Of a stretch of DNA of 64,000 bases, positions 1 through 15,000 are shown piece by piece. The position numbers and the translations under genes are program-made. The DNA is from Lagopus muta (lineage: Eukaryota; Chordata; Aves; Galliformes; Phasianidae): the NCBI RefSeq assembly GCF_023343835.1, contig NC_064444.1:8981219-9045218 (forward strand). Direction: 5' to 3'. The number at the start of each line of letters is the position of its first letter. Within the stretch, counting starts at the first letter, position 1. The notes under the pieces were generated by a model. That model was not told the DNA's origin. It saw only the letters and a list, made by a program, of their open reading frames with translations, and did no database searches.

Positions 1-65
1 CTTCTCTCACATTAGATCTGTAGATCTCTCATATTTTTCTTCAAATCCAGCTACAGAACACATAT

Positions 66-98
66 TTAGGACATCGGATTAAAGGCAGCTTTTGGTTG
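66..98 (-). CDS. LSM14A: LSM14A probable last coding exon
   Basis: The acceptor TGTCAACAG (complement of 99-107) opens [10 protein letters not shown] and a TAA at 68-66. The phase is right (phase 0 after FEYR), and KAAFNP resembles the human end KTTAFGP. The resulting total of 463 residues fits the family. The 3' UTR would run leftward past position 1. The true last exon could instead lie outside the window. Confidence 0.6.
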   Translation of the reverse strand, partial: QPKAAFNPMS

Positions 99-3000
99 CT
101 GTTGACAGCCAAACAATGGTAAGTAACAAGAATCAACAGACTTTCTATTAAGTAGCTGAGTCTATCTGCACAATACTATTCAAGAACTTCTAGTTCAATA
201 TCAAATCTAAAAGCAGCAAAAGTTATACGACTAGTTTCCAAACACAGCTGATCAAGTTAGAGTAAGATTAAATATATTTTACCCTATATTCAAAGTCAGC
301 AAACTCCCTGCCTCCACGACCTCCTCTGAAACCACCACGAAATCCACGGGGAGTAGTGAAACCACCTCTTCCACCTCCTCGTCCTCTTCCACCTCGGAAA
401 CCAATCCCCCCTCTGCCTCGGAACCCTCCCCGGCCACGATTAGGACGCAGTGGTATTCCAAAGGTCTCTGCATTCAATCTTCTTTCCTCAGCCCAGGTTG
501 GTCGACGTTCCCTGTCACATACATAGGAACAAAGATTGTTTTGTTTTTAAAACACTTTAGAATGAAGGCTGCCCTGTTTTGTTAGAATCACCACAAAGGC
601 AGTGAAGTAAAAAATGATACATCATCATCATTTGTTACAAACTATGCTTCTGCAAAACCTAGATGTCTGCCACAACTCATTTCACTCAGTAAGAAGAGGT
701 GTGTTACAATATTGGTTATAAATCAAAAACACTCTAAGACTGTAGAGAATACACTGTAGAGAATAGCAAGGTCTGTAACCTCTGCAAACATGATGTATTA
801 AAAAAGAGCCATTTGCAATTTAGAACAGAGAACAAGAAAGTAAGAGTTTATAGTTGCATGCATTAACTTATCTAGCTGTTAGTAAAATACACCCAACCTT
901 CCCTCTCACCCCTCATTCTTCAAACTCAGTCAGCAATCCACATCAACATGCATAATAAAAAAGCCCACAGCAATGATAAGCTTCTTTCTTCCTGTAATGT
1001 TATCTTCCCATTCAAACAATACTACTTGCTAAGTTATGTAATCTACTTAGAAACCACTATAAAAGCAAAATAATAATTGACTTAACTAAGGTGCTAATTG
1101 CATAGCAAAGCAAAAAACCTAAACTGGAAAAGGAGATTCTGTAGCATATACAGTCAGAAGTACTCCATATTCCCATTTCATTTTGTCTTTGACTTTGTAT
1201 ATATGTAGCCTTTGGTGACTTTATTGTAATGAGTGGTGCCGACACAGACACATTAAGTACACTAACAAGCTTTCCCTCATAAACTGTACCTATTGTCATC
1301 ACAGGAGATGTTATCAAAGAAGGATTTGGTTTTGTCATAGTAGCAGTTGGGTCCAAGTGGATCTTCTTCATCCGCATTCCCTTCGCTATTTTGGGTATCT
1401 ACACCTGAGTCACCTTTGTCTTCTCCATTTACAGGCTTCTCTGGTTTCTCAAGCTTGTCTTCTGGAAAACAGAAGTAAACAGATTCCTTCCAGGCCAGCA
1501 GACTAAACAGTACAGCAATATTGTATTATAATATCCCATTTCTCACAGCCCCTCCACATAAGACTTGTTTCTGTTCCAGACCCTTTAATAGCTTCACTGC
1601 CCTTCTCTGGACATGCTGCAGGGCCTTGATGTCTCTCTTATAATGAGGTGCGCAGAATTGAACACAGTACTCAAGATGCAACCTCACCGGAGCTGAGTAC
1701 AAAGGGACAATCACCTCCCTGCTCCTGCTGGTTACGCTATTTCCTCCTTCTGCTGCAAGCCAGAATGCCACTGGCCTTGTTGGCCACCTGAGCACACTGC
1801 TGGCTCACGTGCAGCCAAGCACCAAGACACCCAAACCCTTTTCCACCACACAGCTTTCCAGCCACTCAGCCCCAAGCCTGTAGCACTGCATGAGGTTGTT
1901 GCAACCGAAGTGCAAGACCTGACACTGGGTCTTGTTGAACTTCATCCCATTGGCCACAGCTCACCAACCCAACCCACCCAGATCACTCTGCAGGGTCTTC
2001 CTACACTCAGACAGATTGACACTTCTTCCTCAGTTTGGTGTTGTCAGCAAACTCATTTCTCAAGGTTTCTCCTTACTATTCTGAACAATTTAGTATCCAC
2101 ATTAAGCTAATCATTTATGTGTCACATCATCATTAAAAAAAAAAAGATCCAGAAGAGGCAAGCACTAGAGAACAAATCCTATAGGATTCCATTGGTGATT
2201 TTACTTTACGCTGAAACCCGACATACTTTTAGCCCATTGTCTGCTAAAATAGAAAAGTTTGTTTTATGGCATTTTGTCCAAAAACTAGCAGCCATAACAA
2301 CCAACAAGTGTCTGGTCATAGAGAATGAGGTAATAAAACCAGAATCCTGTCAGAAAATGAAATAAACATGCTAGCAACACGGATATGAATTACTCTGGTG
2401 TTTCTTTAGAAAAGAGTAAAGGCAAAGAAATACCAGGAACTTAACACATAGAAAACCTCATGCACTCTCCTGCAAAACGAAAACAAATATGGATTTGCTT
2501 TTATTGCATCTTCTCCAGAAGAACACTTACACTAAAGTGACTTCTGCTCAAGTATTTTTAACTGACAGATTTGCTGAAGTATGCCACATCCTTTCAACTT
2601 ACAATTCTTTCAAAGCCCACACTTCAGTATTTAACCAAATACTTAATGAATTAAATAGGCAGTTTCAGTTTACTTATTAATTGGTTTATTTTTCGCTACC
2701 ACGAACAAGACTTTGAAGGTAATACTTCTTAAAAGCTGTTTCCCCAAGGCAGCAACAAAAATTGAAGAGCAAGATACGCTTATTTTACCCACACTTAAAT
2801 CTAAAGCAAGAGTTGGTTTACCTTTCAGTTTAAGTTTATTATGAAATTCTCTATCAATTTCCTCCTTGTTGAATTGTGCGTTTGCACTTTCGAAATCGAA
2901 GTCCTTCTCAAATTTCATTGGACCATCCCTCCTAATACCAAATCTTCCTCGGCCTCCCCGGTGACCTCCACGGCCTCTCCGTGCTGAAGGAGCACCTGGA

Positions 3001-6000
3001 ACTAAAGAGGGGGAAACTTTTTTTTTTTTAAAGTTCCTGGAGTAGAAGTTGGGACTTCATGCACCCTGCACTTCTGTTGTTACAAGTCCTGCTGGAGCAG
3101 CTTACAATTTTTAAAATCACAGTGAATACAGCAATGACACTGAAAGCATAATGCTCTAACCTTGGGGTGTACTAAAAGACTTCCCAGAAGTCATTAAAAG
3201 CCTTCTCAAGACTTAAAAATGGTCATCTCTTTTCAGTTGAGTATTTTCTTCAAAAGATACCAAGTTTGTTTCATTCTATTATGCTTACAAATCCATGACC
3301 CAATCAATGCACTGCAAACAATATTGTGAAAACATTCTAAAGTTTTATGTTATAAGGTGAACTGAAAGACTAAGATTTCTGCACACTAAAAACTAAGTCT
3401 TAGCACTTGGCAAAGTATACATAATGCTGCATTTCTTAAAGCAGGCTTTTAAAAAAATTAATAATTCAAGTCTGAAACTAGAATTATAGCTATTTCTCAA
3501 AATAAGATTTACCAATTTGTCGTTTGTTTTCATTTCTGAGTTCATTTTCTGATCTTGAAACCTTGTGTGCTTCAGCTAAAGTTGGAAATAAAAAGATGTT
3601 TGTTTATCCAATTAGGTATTTTCTACCATGCTTATGTAAATTGCTATATGGCTCTGATTTTCAAGAAATCCAAACCTATGAAAGTAAAATATGAGTTTAA
3701 TTTCTTAATAATAAATAAATAAATATTTGACTTTAAAAAGCAATATGTGAAATCCAGGTCTCTGCTAGCCAGTTTACTAGTAAAGGGCAGCAGGAAAATT
3801 CCTACATGTTAACCTCAAAAAGAGCACTTAAGATGCGTGTGGAAGAAAAGAACCCCCATGAAAATGAACCAAAGCTACCTCGTCTGTGCTCTTGACTCTC
3901 TAATGATTTTTGGCTAGCAGACACCATAGGTCTGGCTGGCACAGGACTCCTCCTCCCAACTGGTGCTGGAGTAGGCAAGTGGGCTGAAGCTGTTTGTACT
4001 GCTTGTTCCATGGTGGGGCTCCTTCTCAAATGATCTATCTGAGGGCTTGAATGACCTTTAAAAAAACAAGTAAACAAAAATTATTTCTCATCCATGAATT
4101 CAAGTTACTGGTCCCAACCAATCCAGACTGACAGGTTTATCTGCCTTACCAGTCAAGACTGCTGTGCCCAAAGAGAAATAAATATTTCTGCACCCTTAGA
4201 TCCACTAATCCAGAATGAAGCAGATTTATCAATTCCCCTTCCCCTAGTCTAAAACAACAACAAAAAGAATGGGTAGGACCATTAATCCCTACCAACACAT
4301 CCACAATGTGCATTTAACTTCGGAATGAAATTCCCGGATTGCCTGCAGGTATACGTACTCTTTCTGCATCCCTGGAAAGCCAAATGGAAAGCAACTGCTC
4401 CCAAAGGCAGAGTTGTTATGATACTTATGTTTTATTTCATCTAGCACAATATCTTGCATTCACTACAAAATAATGAATAGTGATAGCTGGTGGCATGCAT
4501 ACTGAAGATGAAGAAATTGTGCAAGCTTCCCCATAAACTGCTGCCCATACATTTCAGCTTGCAACATGAGCGACTGGGGTCAGAAACATCTTTAGAACTG
4601 AGATATCTGATGATCTGATCTCACAAATTTATGATATGATAAATACACTAAGAAATTAGTGGGATAAGACTTAAGTCCCAAGAAAAAGAAAAGAATAGGC
4701 ATTCCGTAAAAATTAAACAGTCACAACACATGATCTAAAACAATTACTTTCAAAAAGCAAAAATACACTAAAAAACTTGTTGCTGTCCCCTGTAAATTTT
4801 GTGGAACAATGTTTGCTCATCTGAAACACATTGTATTAAGTAAAAAAATCATACATGTTTAACTTCTACAGGAAACCAAGCTACACTTTCAAGAGAAAAA
4901 AATGAAATGCTTAGAATAATTAATTAAACAAACTAGAATCTGTTTTTGGTAATCACAAAACTAATCCCTGAAAGCAGTCCCTATTGGTTCCCAAACTCCA
5001 TCTAGAATTCAGAAACACCAAACTGTTTTGTCTTCTAACGTAACTAAATACACTTGAAAATAGCATGAGGACCATATGTTTGTGCCAACCTTTAGTCACA
5101 GCAATGAAAACTGGAAGAGCAGGAAATACGCCTTCGGGATTTGGGGAGCAAATTTAACAGACATTCAGGACAAATGAGGGTTATGCTGCATGACGTTTAG
5201 TTTCTCCTCTCTTTGCCACTCAGGAAAGTATCAAGAATTAACCTTATTGCAGTTTGCCTCTTTATGCAATATTACACAATAAATCATGCAGTTTCTATTA
5301 CTGTTAAGCAGACTTACCTGTCAGCATCACTATCTGTACAGACATTCAAGTCTGCTGTAAGTATTATTTAAACACATGAACACCTTTAGAAATAAAAACA
5401 AAGAACTGTAGGCTGACGGACTTCACAATCGTATCAGTGTGAAGTACCTTCAGCTTCCTCATACTATAATAAAACTACATGCCAAATTTCCATATGTAGT
5501 TACCTGCTAAAGTTATTCGATTGAATTAAGTCCTACTCCACAATGAAGACATTTTAAGAACAATGTCTAACAACTGTCAACATTAACACACTTGCTTAAG
5601 CAGCATATGCATCATATCTAGATGTAGGAAAACATTTATAGATCAGATATTCACAGTGGGTTTTTTTTTTTAATGTTTTAATATGTTTTCATGACAGAAT
5701 TGAGTTATTTGGTTACACTTCTGGCAACCACCTAAGTAACAGAAGTTAAGGAAATGATTGGTCAAAAAGAAAGGAGTTATTCAAAAAGATTTACCTTGAG
5801 ACATTTGTGTTTTTAGTGCTCTTGCATCTGTTGTAAACGCAGAACCAACTGCAGTGCTTTGGGACATGCTAGCACTGCCTGAAGAGTCTGTTCCAAAAGA
5901 CGTTAACGAACCTCCTGCTTTGAAAGAAATAATATAGTTGTAAGACCTCAGTTAGACTTTTCTCTAGCTAAAAAATATGAAAATGATCAGTGAAGGCATC

Positions 6001-9000
6001 AGTTAGACAATCACCTTCTCACTTAACAAGCTTATCAGGCCATAATACCTTGTTTTTTTATTTAAAAAAGCTAATATCATAAGCATTAACAGAGCATGGT
6101 CAGCATCTCGGAGAGCCCAGAACAAACACTACTATATTTCAACTTCCTATCTTTCAAACAAAAATATAACTTAAGTAAAACTTGATAGTCAAAGACAGTT
6201 CTGCAGACTTCCTTCCACATGAAACATTTTCAGTAACAGGAGTAACGTTGTCAATGTAATAGTTACAAGAATATAAGATCCTAGAAGATAAAATACAAAG
6301 TAGAATACAGAAAGAAAAAAAAAAAGAAAAGAAAATCCTTTGAAACTCCACCTCAGGAGTATCTCTGTGGTCTTTTCTCTCACACAAAGATGAAGGCTTT
6401 CACCTTCAGGCTTACTGAAAGCCAACAGCTACATTTCAGTAAAAAAAAAAAAACAACAAAAAAACGTATTCTTCACTAAAGAAATAAATTGATCATTAGT
6501 GATCTTTTGTATGTTAAGTACAAATGCAGGTTCCAATTATACTAGGAAAACATCCAAATCCTTGGTGAGGCACACACTACCTTGGATCAGCCTAGGAAAC
6601 CAGGTATTCGCAGCGCAGCTGAGGCTTTTATGGAGGTGTTGCCTCTACCACTTGTGAAGTAGAGCAAATACAAGATGAGTATAATGAATATATATGAAAT
6701 ATAATGAATTCATGAACATATGAGCCCTTTACCACTCATCCCTCTGAGGGCGTTTAGTTCCCAATCACATGAATACTTTGATTAGAGGTGCAAAGACTAT
6801 AAGAAACCTAATACTCCTCAGCCAAACTGTCAGACAGATACAGACTGAATACTCTGGATCTGTCCCCTAGGATAAAGCACTGAAGGACTTGTAAGCACTC
6901 ACTGTCAGTACACACATACTTGCAACTTCAGTTATAGGAAAACACAAAATAATAAACATAAACATACCAACTCCAACAGTGCCAAACTGCTGTCCCACAA
7001 GCGGGCTTGGACTAAACTGACTGTATGCAGGCATTCTGCCAAAAGGACCATAGGACCCCACGGACTGGAATGAAGATGTTGTTGAAGATCCTAGTGAAGA
7101 CTAAAGACAAAAAACACAAGAAGTAGGAAATAGCTCTATAAGGCAAGAAATGCAGAAACTATTCATTAAGATTTACCCTAACACCAGAGCTGTGACTAAC
7201 ACATACAAAAAAAAACCTTAACTTCCAAGAGCATGTTTTCATAGCAATTATTTCACTTCAGTGGAGAAGCAAAGACAACACAAAAATAGTTAAGTATGCA
7301 AATTACTCTGCATGAAAAACCTCAAAGCAGTCGGCAGCAGAAAACATTTTCACAAGCATGCGTACAGTTTAGAAATTGCTTTCACCATACCAATACCACA
7401 GACCTGTGAAAACAGTACCCTAAAATGTGCAAGCTCTTCCCTGGAACCTCTAACACTGGACTTCACTTTTGTCACACACCCATAAAAGCTTCAGTCAGCA
7501 AACCTGAGAAGTGCTACATGCTTTTCCTAAAGTTTCAAAACCACATGACCAATGAAAGACCCTAAGATACCACAGGACAGTGAGTTTATTACAAACATTG
7601 GGGTTAACATTAACGCAACTCCCCGGATCTCGATAAACACTGACAAGAACAGCTGTACTAGTTTTACCAGAAGATCCTGGAGGACCGCAGGTATAATCCG
7701 CAAGGAATAATCGGATTTTTATCTTATCAACCAGCTAAGCATTAGAAATGCATTAACTTTTGCATTCCAGTGAACTGTGCTAGAGTTAGATTTCACCTGA
7801 TTTTTCATGGCAAAGAACATGATTCAGAAGAGGAAAAAAAAGTCTTTCCATGGCTCTTTACACTGGCTTGTGAACTTCAACAAAGATTTGATTTTTTTAA
7901 GCACTAGAAGCTAGAGAACACTCAAAGCTGCTATGTTATACCTTAAGCAACAAATACAAAAAATACATATATTTTGACTTACCTGAACAATAGCAGGGTC
8001 TTGTGGCAAAGAACACTGAGGCTTTGGTGGCTCACAGACAGTTAAGTCTTTAATGTCACTACCACGGAATATAATATACTCAAAGACCTCATCTCGAGGC
8101 GGTATAGGTCTGTCAGTTGGTCTATCTTCTGTACCAAAGGAACGAACTGCAAAAATGGAAACCATCTCGCATTTAACCAATATTTCAAATATACTTCACA
8201 GAACAACAGTTTTAAATAAAAAGCATAAGATTTCATTGAGCACGTATTATATAGGCAGCATACTCTTTACCATTATTAACTACTCAGACATAAACAAGAA
8301 ATTTGATCTTGCAAATCTCAGTTAAAATTGAAGCAGAAAGGTGCCTCCTTGGCTCTTTACTAAACCACTTGCACAGTCATGGGCTGAATAATTATTTTCA
8401 TCGCTTAGTGAAGTTGAGGGGAAACAGCAAAGCAGTTTTTGCTTATGTTATCACTCTCTGGACATTAATTTTAACAGCAGAGATGCCATGTAGCAATAAA
8501 GGCTGGTAAGCCAGTCCTGTGAATTAAGGGCTACATGAGTTTATACTTCATGTTACGGATTTGCAAATTGGAAAGAAAGATCATGCTAAAATTACCTGAA
8601 ATTAAAGATGACCAAAAGCAAACTTTCTCAGTAGATTTAAGATTTGAATGAATATTTCAAGTCAAAGTCAGGCTCTCTGTAGTACATGTAGACAATTTTC
8701 ACGAAGCAGAATGTATTTTGCTTGCTGGTGTTAAGTTTCACATGATTTTCACAAAATTAAGTAAATTAACTGGGGCAGAATTACCTTCCTAAGCATATCA
8801 ACATAGTGCGCACATACTGAGAAATTACATTTATTTCTATGCACTTAGCTGACTTCCAACAACATTCAGATTGCGTAACGATGCTTATCATGCTTTTCCC
8901 TTCCCACTAAACACTGCATGCATACAATAGAGCATCACATGGCTACTTTCTCCAAGACCTTTCCTCACCTTTGTGCCAATCTTTGCTGAAAACAAGATGG

Positions 9001-12000
9001 AACAAAAGACGTGTCTACAAAAGCTGGAGCTACATAAGCAAAAATTGATCAGTGAATTGAAGGAAATTAAGAATAAAGCATCAAATTCTACTGAACATCA
9101 ACTTGCAGTACCTTCAGTAATACCTCACAACTCTTTGTTTCAGCTTTTTAAGAAGTTCGTTCGCACTGTAACATACTAGAATTTATGCATCTGTACTTCA
9201 CTTTTAATTTACTAGCATAAGTTTTCCCTTCTTTTTCAGATGTATAAGCAGTTTTGAGACGTTATTAGGTAATTATTTTCAGTCATAAAACCTTCAGTCA
9301 CAAGAAGAGATTCCTACAGAGCTATATGAAGTAACACCAAGTTATTTCAGAGGCTATACCATCTTACGTCACTGTTGTTTCTTCGAGTCCTGCATGAACA
9401 GTCAAGTATTACAAGTTGCTTGGGAGCTGAGGGTTATAAGACACAACATGACAGTGAGAAACAACACTAAATGGTTGTAACTACTAGCTTATACTCTTAC
9501 CACCTACTACAATGAACTTTTCTGTGCATCTGAAAGCCTGCTCCAAACACTACCGGAGCATTTAAGAGCTGTCAAAAGGCAGATGATGCTCAAGACAACT
9601 TCAAAACTTTGTTACAAGACAAACCTTTCTTCTCTCTCAACAGAAAAAAAAAACAAAACAAAACAAAACAAAACAAACAAACTGAGAATCCAGGCAAACT
9701 ATCTCTGACCACTACATGGTAATGCTAATCTGAAGGCTTGAACTTCCAGAGTCAGGGCAGAAAGGAAGACAACCCTCCCCCTGTAACATAACGCCGGGCC
9801 ACGCATCAGTTGGAAGTCTGAGGAGCACATTGCTAACATTGGCTAGACTGTCCTACCATACCTGGCACAGTCCAGATTTGGAGCCTTCTGACTTCCAGCT
9901 GTTTGATAAAAGATGGACTGCATGGGCAATATTTCCCTAGCAATTATGACCTTACAGCAGCTGTAAAACAGTGGGCCGCCTCCACTGATACAGATTTTTA
10001 CAAGCACAGCATGCAGGCTCCTGATCACTGCTGGCAAAAATGCACAGCTAATGGTGATAACTACATTGAAAAGTAGTGTTTGGTAGTTATTAACTTACTC
10101 TATCAAATAGTGCTATTGTGCTCTTTGTATCTGTTGTAGTTTTCATGGAAATAAATGGGAGGCATTACTTTCAGAATTACCTATTTATTTCAGTTGTGAT
10201 CAAAGATTCAACTTCCATTTTTGGCCACCTATACATATTACATAAACAATAAGGTAACTTTGGCCCTTCACTGCATCATATGACCTGTTGTGTTGGTAAG
10301 TATAACCAAAGTTGATTTTATTAATATTAAATTAATACTAAAGATGGACAATACAGTAGAATATTAGAATGAAATAGTTTTTTGCCATAATTTTGCATAA
10401 TCAGAAATACAAATATGGCAGAGTATCAAAAAAGTAAGGCATTGGAGCAGCAGCAGTCTTAGAGCTCTACCCAGCTGTGTCTTCTGGGACATTTCAGACT
10501 ACACCTGAACTTTTGAACTAGAGCTGTTTAGTCTGGGGAGGAGGAGGCTGAGCAGAGACCTTATTGATCTCTTCAAATAGCTGAAAGGTGACTGCAGCGA
10601 GAGCGGCATTGGTCTCTTCTCACTCATGACAGGATGAAGGGAAATGGCCTCATGTTAAGCCAGGGGAGGTTTAGATTGGATATCAGGAAGAACTTCTTCA
10701 CAGAAAAGGTTTTTAAGCACTGGAATAGGCTCCCCAGGGAGGTGGTTGAGTCATCAACCCTGGACGTGTTTAAAAACCATTTGGATGTGCTCAGGGACAT
10801 GGTTTAGCAGAGGGCTGTCAGAGTTAGGGTAGTGTGGTTAGGTTGCAGTTGGATCTAATGATCTTTAAGGTCTTCTCCAACCTGAGCAATTCTATGATTC
10901 TATGATTCTTTTAGACTTTTACAAACATTAACTGGGTAAAAGAGTCAGAAATGAAGCCAGAAGCAGCTTAAACTCTCGCAAAGACCTGAGCATTTCCTTC
11001 AGTACAGGAGTGACAATAAAAAAGGCAAGGAGTAGGTTTTTATTAAGTTTCTATCAAGTTGTTTTTCAGGGTCAGTTAAGGAACACATTGTCTACGTCTT
11101 GAGCTTTGTGTGTGCCAAGATCAACTCTGTGTGCAGAAGGAAGCCCACTCATGTCTACTTCCCCCACATCTTGCCACCCTGTTAATGCTCCTATGAGCAA
11201 GAGAATGCAGACAGAGTTAATGTTCCAATGAGTATGAGCCCTCTACAAGCTGACTCCTTCACATTAATCTTATTCCATTAATGGTGTGCAGCCATCTAAG
11301 TATGTTACAGAGAAAAGGTGGTAAGATTTTGGATAGAGATGGTAATTGCAATTACTTGTTCTGGTAATGATAGCCTTCCTTTTGTCATCAAATATCTCAC
11401 GGATCCCTTAACAGTGGAGAAAGGCTGACTTCTTTATCTATACGATACATACAAAGTAAGGCTGGTAAGACTGTCTAAGTGCTGTATGCAGAGACTAATT
11501 GAACTCCGTGTTTGCTATAATTCACATTAGTGGAGAACAGAATCCTCTTCTGCTAGTACAATACACAAACTGGCTTTGGACTAGCAGAGTATTTTTTTTT
11601 TTTCATCTAACAGGCGTTGGATTTTCTGACTGACGGGGGAAGTTACAATGGTCTCCTTGGATAATGAAGTAGTATAATACAGCAGGATGTATTAAAGTAC
11701 GCTATAGTAGTAATGTTGAAGTTGGCCAAAGTAAGTTTTAATATATGGTTGCCTTTTTGAATGGATTTACCACAGTCCTTTTAAGTCTTACAAGATGATA
11801 ATTGTCATGTGCTTATTTTCATTTCCTCTCACTCTTCCATATTTTGCAAAGTACAGTTTGCTCTTGCATGTGTCATCAGACTATGGATAATACTACCACA
11901 GCCAGCTGAAAATACTAGAACATTAACTGCTTATTAATGAAGTTGCTTTCATGAATTTAGTATCTATTAATTGTAATTGCCCAATGCAACTCCACACAAA

Positions 12001-15000
12001 GTCCCAGCAGCTGATAGTGAAAACTGATGCATTACAACAGAAAGACAGCATCTCATTTCCTCATATCCACATCCCTAAGGATTTTCTACTGTTAGCTAGC
12101 TGTCAGAGAACAAAGCCTGGTTGTTCTTACATGGCTTACCTACATTAAAAATCTTTTTTCCCAAGTCAGTGTCTTGATATAGAAAGACATGTATTATCAG
12201 CTGGAAAGATAACAACTACTTTTTAACGCTGCAACATAAGATCAACAAAAACCGGTCATGATTATTCTACAACTGCTCCAAGCAAGGCAGCAATCACTTT
12301 AAAGAAAGAAAACATGACCCTATCTGTGGTTCACTAGCAGTCCATTCCAAAAGTGTCTGGATCAAATGTTTAAAAAAAAAAAAAGTAGAATTGGAAAGAC
12401 ATTTCAAACTAATTTAATTTGAAAATTGAGAATGAAAGAGTATTTTTTTGTTACCACACACTACCTCTGGAAAGCTATAAATCCAAAGGAAACACATGCA
12501 TCAATAATATATAAAAGCCTCAAATAACCGTGTAATTTAATACTTTTAATTGGAGTTTTAACTTATAAATAATGATAGACTCGAGCAATTTCCGAAAAGA
12601 TGCACTGCCTTCCATTATCAGTCACAACATTTTTAAAGAGTTCCTATATTCCTTTAACTCACAAGAGAAACTACACTTTTGCCACAGCTTAATAGCTTTG
12701 CAAACAAAATTAACAGAACAAGAACAGATTATCCCTCAAAGAACTGAAGAGTACTATCAGTATTTTATTATCAGCCCGAAAATCTTATTTCTGCCCAAAT
12801 CACACAAGATTTAAGATAACTGAAGACATTTCACAAGCACATCCTCAGTTTATCTGACTTCAGCTGAGCCCACTGAAAGCCTTACTGTCAGGCAAATCTG
12901 TAGTTATTCAAGAACAGATTCTAATTCTACTTTTATACTTCGGTCACAAACAATTTCATCTATTTTAGTTGAGAAAAAGAATATGAAAATGGATAATAAA
13001 TGAATAATGACAAACTGTCATGCATTCAACCCAGATAACAGCCACATGACACCAAGCACAGAAGCAAAGTGCCTCCTTTTTTTAGCAGTAAAAATGCTAT
13101 TACCCGGATCAACATACATACAGCTGCAGACAGTGAAGATACACTTTTTCTTTCACAGATCTAGCTATAATTAACCACACTTGTCACCTCATATATAAAC
13201 ATGCTGTCCTAACACATGCATGTGACCTAAGCTTTCATTTGTTCAGAAACTTTGTCTACAGACTTGAACATTTTGTTCAGGAGCACAGAGAGCTGTTTCA
13301 AAGCCTAACATGGCTGTTATCAGCTTTCAGATTAATTGCAAGATTTTAGGTTCTTAGTGGCCTAGAAATACTGGTTTTATTTTCTTCTGAATCATAACAC
13401 TGTATTACAAAACACACATTCCTGAGCTAACTCAGCCAAATTCTATTAAAGCAAATAAAATGATTTAGATTTACATTTTTTATTAGAGTAAGAAAGTGGA
13501 TTAGATTTGTGACTGTAGTTTGATCCATCTTAAATAACCACACTTTGGCAGATATGCCATAACGTGACTTAATCACTCTTGAGAAGTCATGCAAGGTTGG
13601 CTTGCTCAGTATTAAATCTGTCTAACTTAGGGTAAAACTATCACAAGCTCCACAAGAATAGGATTTTTCTAAGTGCTTCTGTATGAATCTTAACAACCAT
13701 AGCATTCAAGTGGAATTTCTAAACTTTTTTTTTTTAAATCACAGTATTCATCTTTTTCTCATATAAAGAAACACTAGCTATCTTTTTTGAACAGATAATT
13801 CACTTTCAGCAAGGTAAATCAACTCGAAAGCAACTTCAGAAATAAGATCACATCAAGAGAGCTAAAAGCCCAGTAAACGAACTACGCATGCCAACCAAAC
13901 CAAATATGAAGTTTTTCAAAACATACATACAAGAACTCACAGGATAAAGCAATCTATTCCTTAAATAATAAATCACTATATGCTGGAGGGTGGGAGGGGC
14001 CCTACAGTGACATGGTACACAAACAGAAAAATACCACAAATGCCAATGAGCGATGAAAGCAAACAAACTGCTACATGGCATAAACTCCAGAACAACTATT
14101 AAGTATCTACATCAACTACGTAATACATTTATATAAATATCTGTTTGTATTACAGACAGTGACCATGCTAAAATGACAAGCTTACCATACTGAACATGAA
14201 CAGAGCTCTGGAATATTCTCAATCCCAGAAGATTAATTTACACAAGGAGTAATTTTTCTCCTTACCTATCAGCTGGATAAAATGGGTTTTTATGCATGTG
14301 TTTACATTACTTACACAGATTGAGTAAGTGTAAATTAAAATACCATAGAGTTTTTAAGAATGAAGAAGATTTTCACTTAATTTTCGACCTGAACATTATG
14401 CACTCACTGTGATGGCTACCAGACTCGTGTTGAAAGTGCATTATCCTGTACATGAAACACTAAAGTCTTTCACTTGCGCAGTTTCAAACTTTTTTTTTCC
14501 ACTTGCTGGTCTCCAACATTCACTCCGTAAACCGACTCCCTGTAAGTTTCTGGCACACACATTCTCTGGCTTACACATTCTCTCACCTGTCTGTACCCGA
14601 TTTTAATTTACACAGTGCCATACAGCTTACAAAGAACTCCTGAAGTGCTCTCGACCAACTTCTTGGTCGACAACCCAGCACTCACAGCACCTTCTGCAGA
14701 CTGCAGCTGCCTCCAGTCGTCTCCCACCGCGGGATGAGAACTGTTTGGCAGTGCGCAGTCTCTTTTGATTTGGCATTTTTACAATGCAAATAAATCCTTT
14801 TTCCTGCCTCCTCTCTTACTCTCTCTTGCTAACTCAGGACTAGCGGAGGTTTTCACTTCCCCTTCGTTCATGGCTCCTTCTAGCAGCCCCTCCTGTCCCG
14901 GCCCGTCCAACTCAGGCTCCAACCCCTTTCCGCGGCGGTCCCCCCGCTCCCGCCGAGTTTCCCCACCCCCCGCGGCGGAATAAAGGCCACGCCGTGCCGC

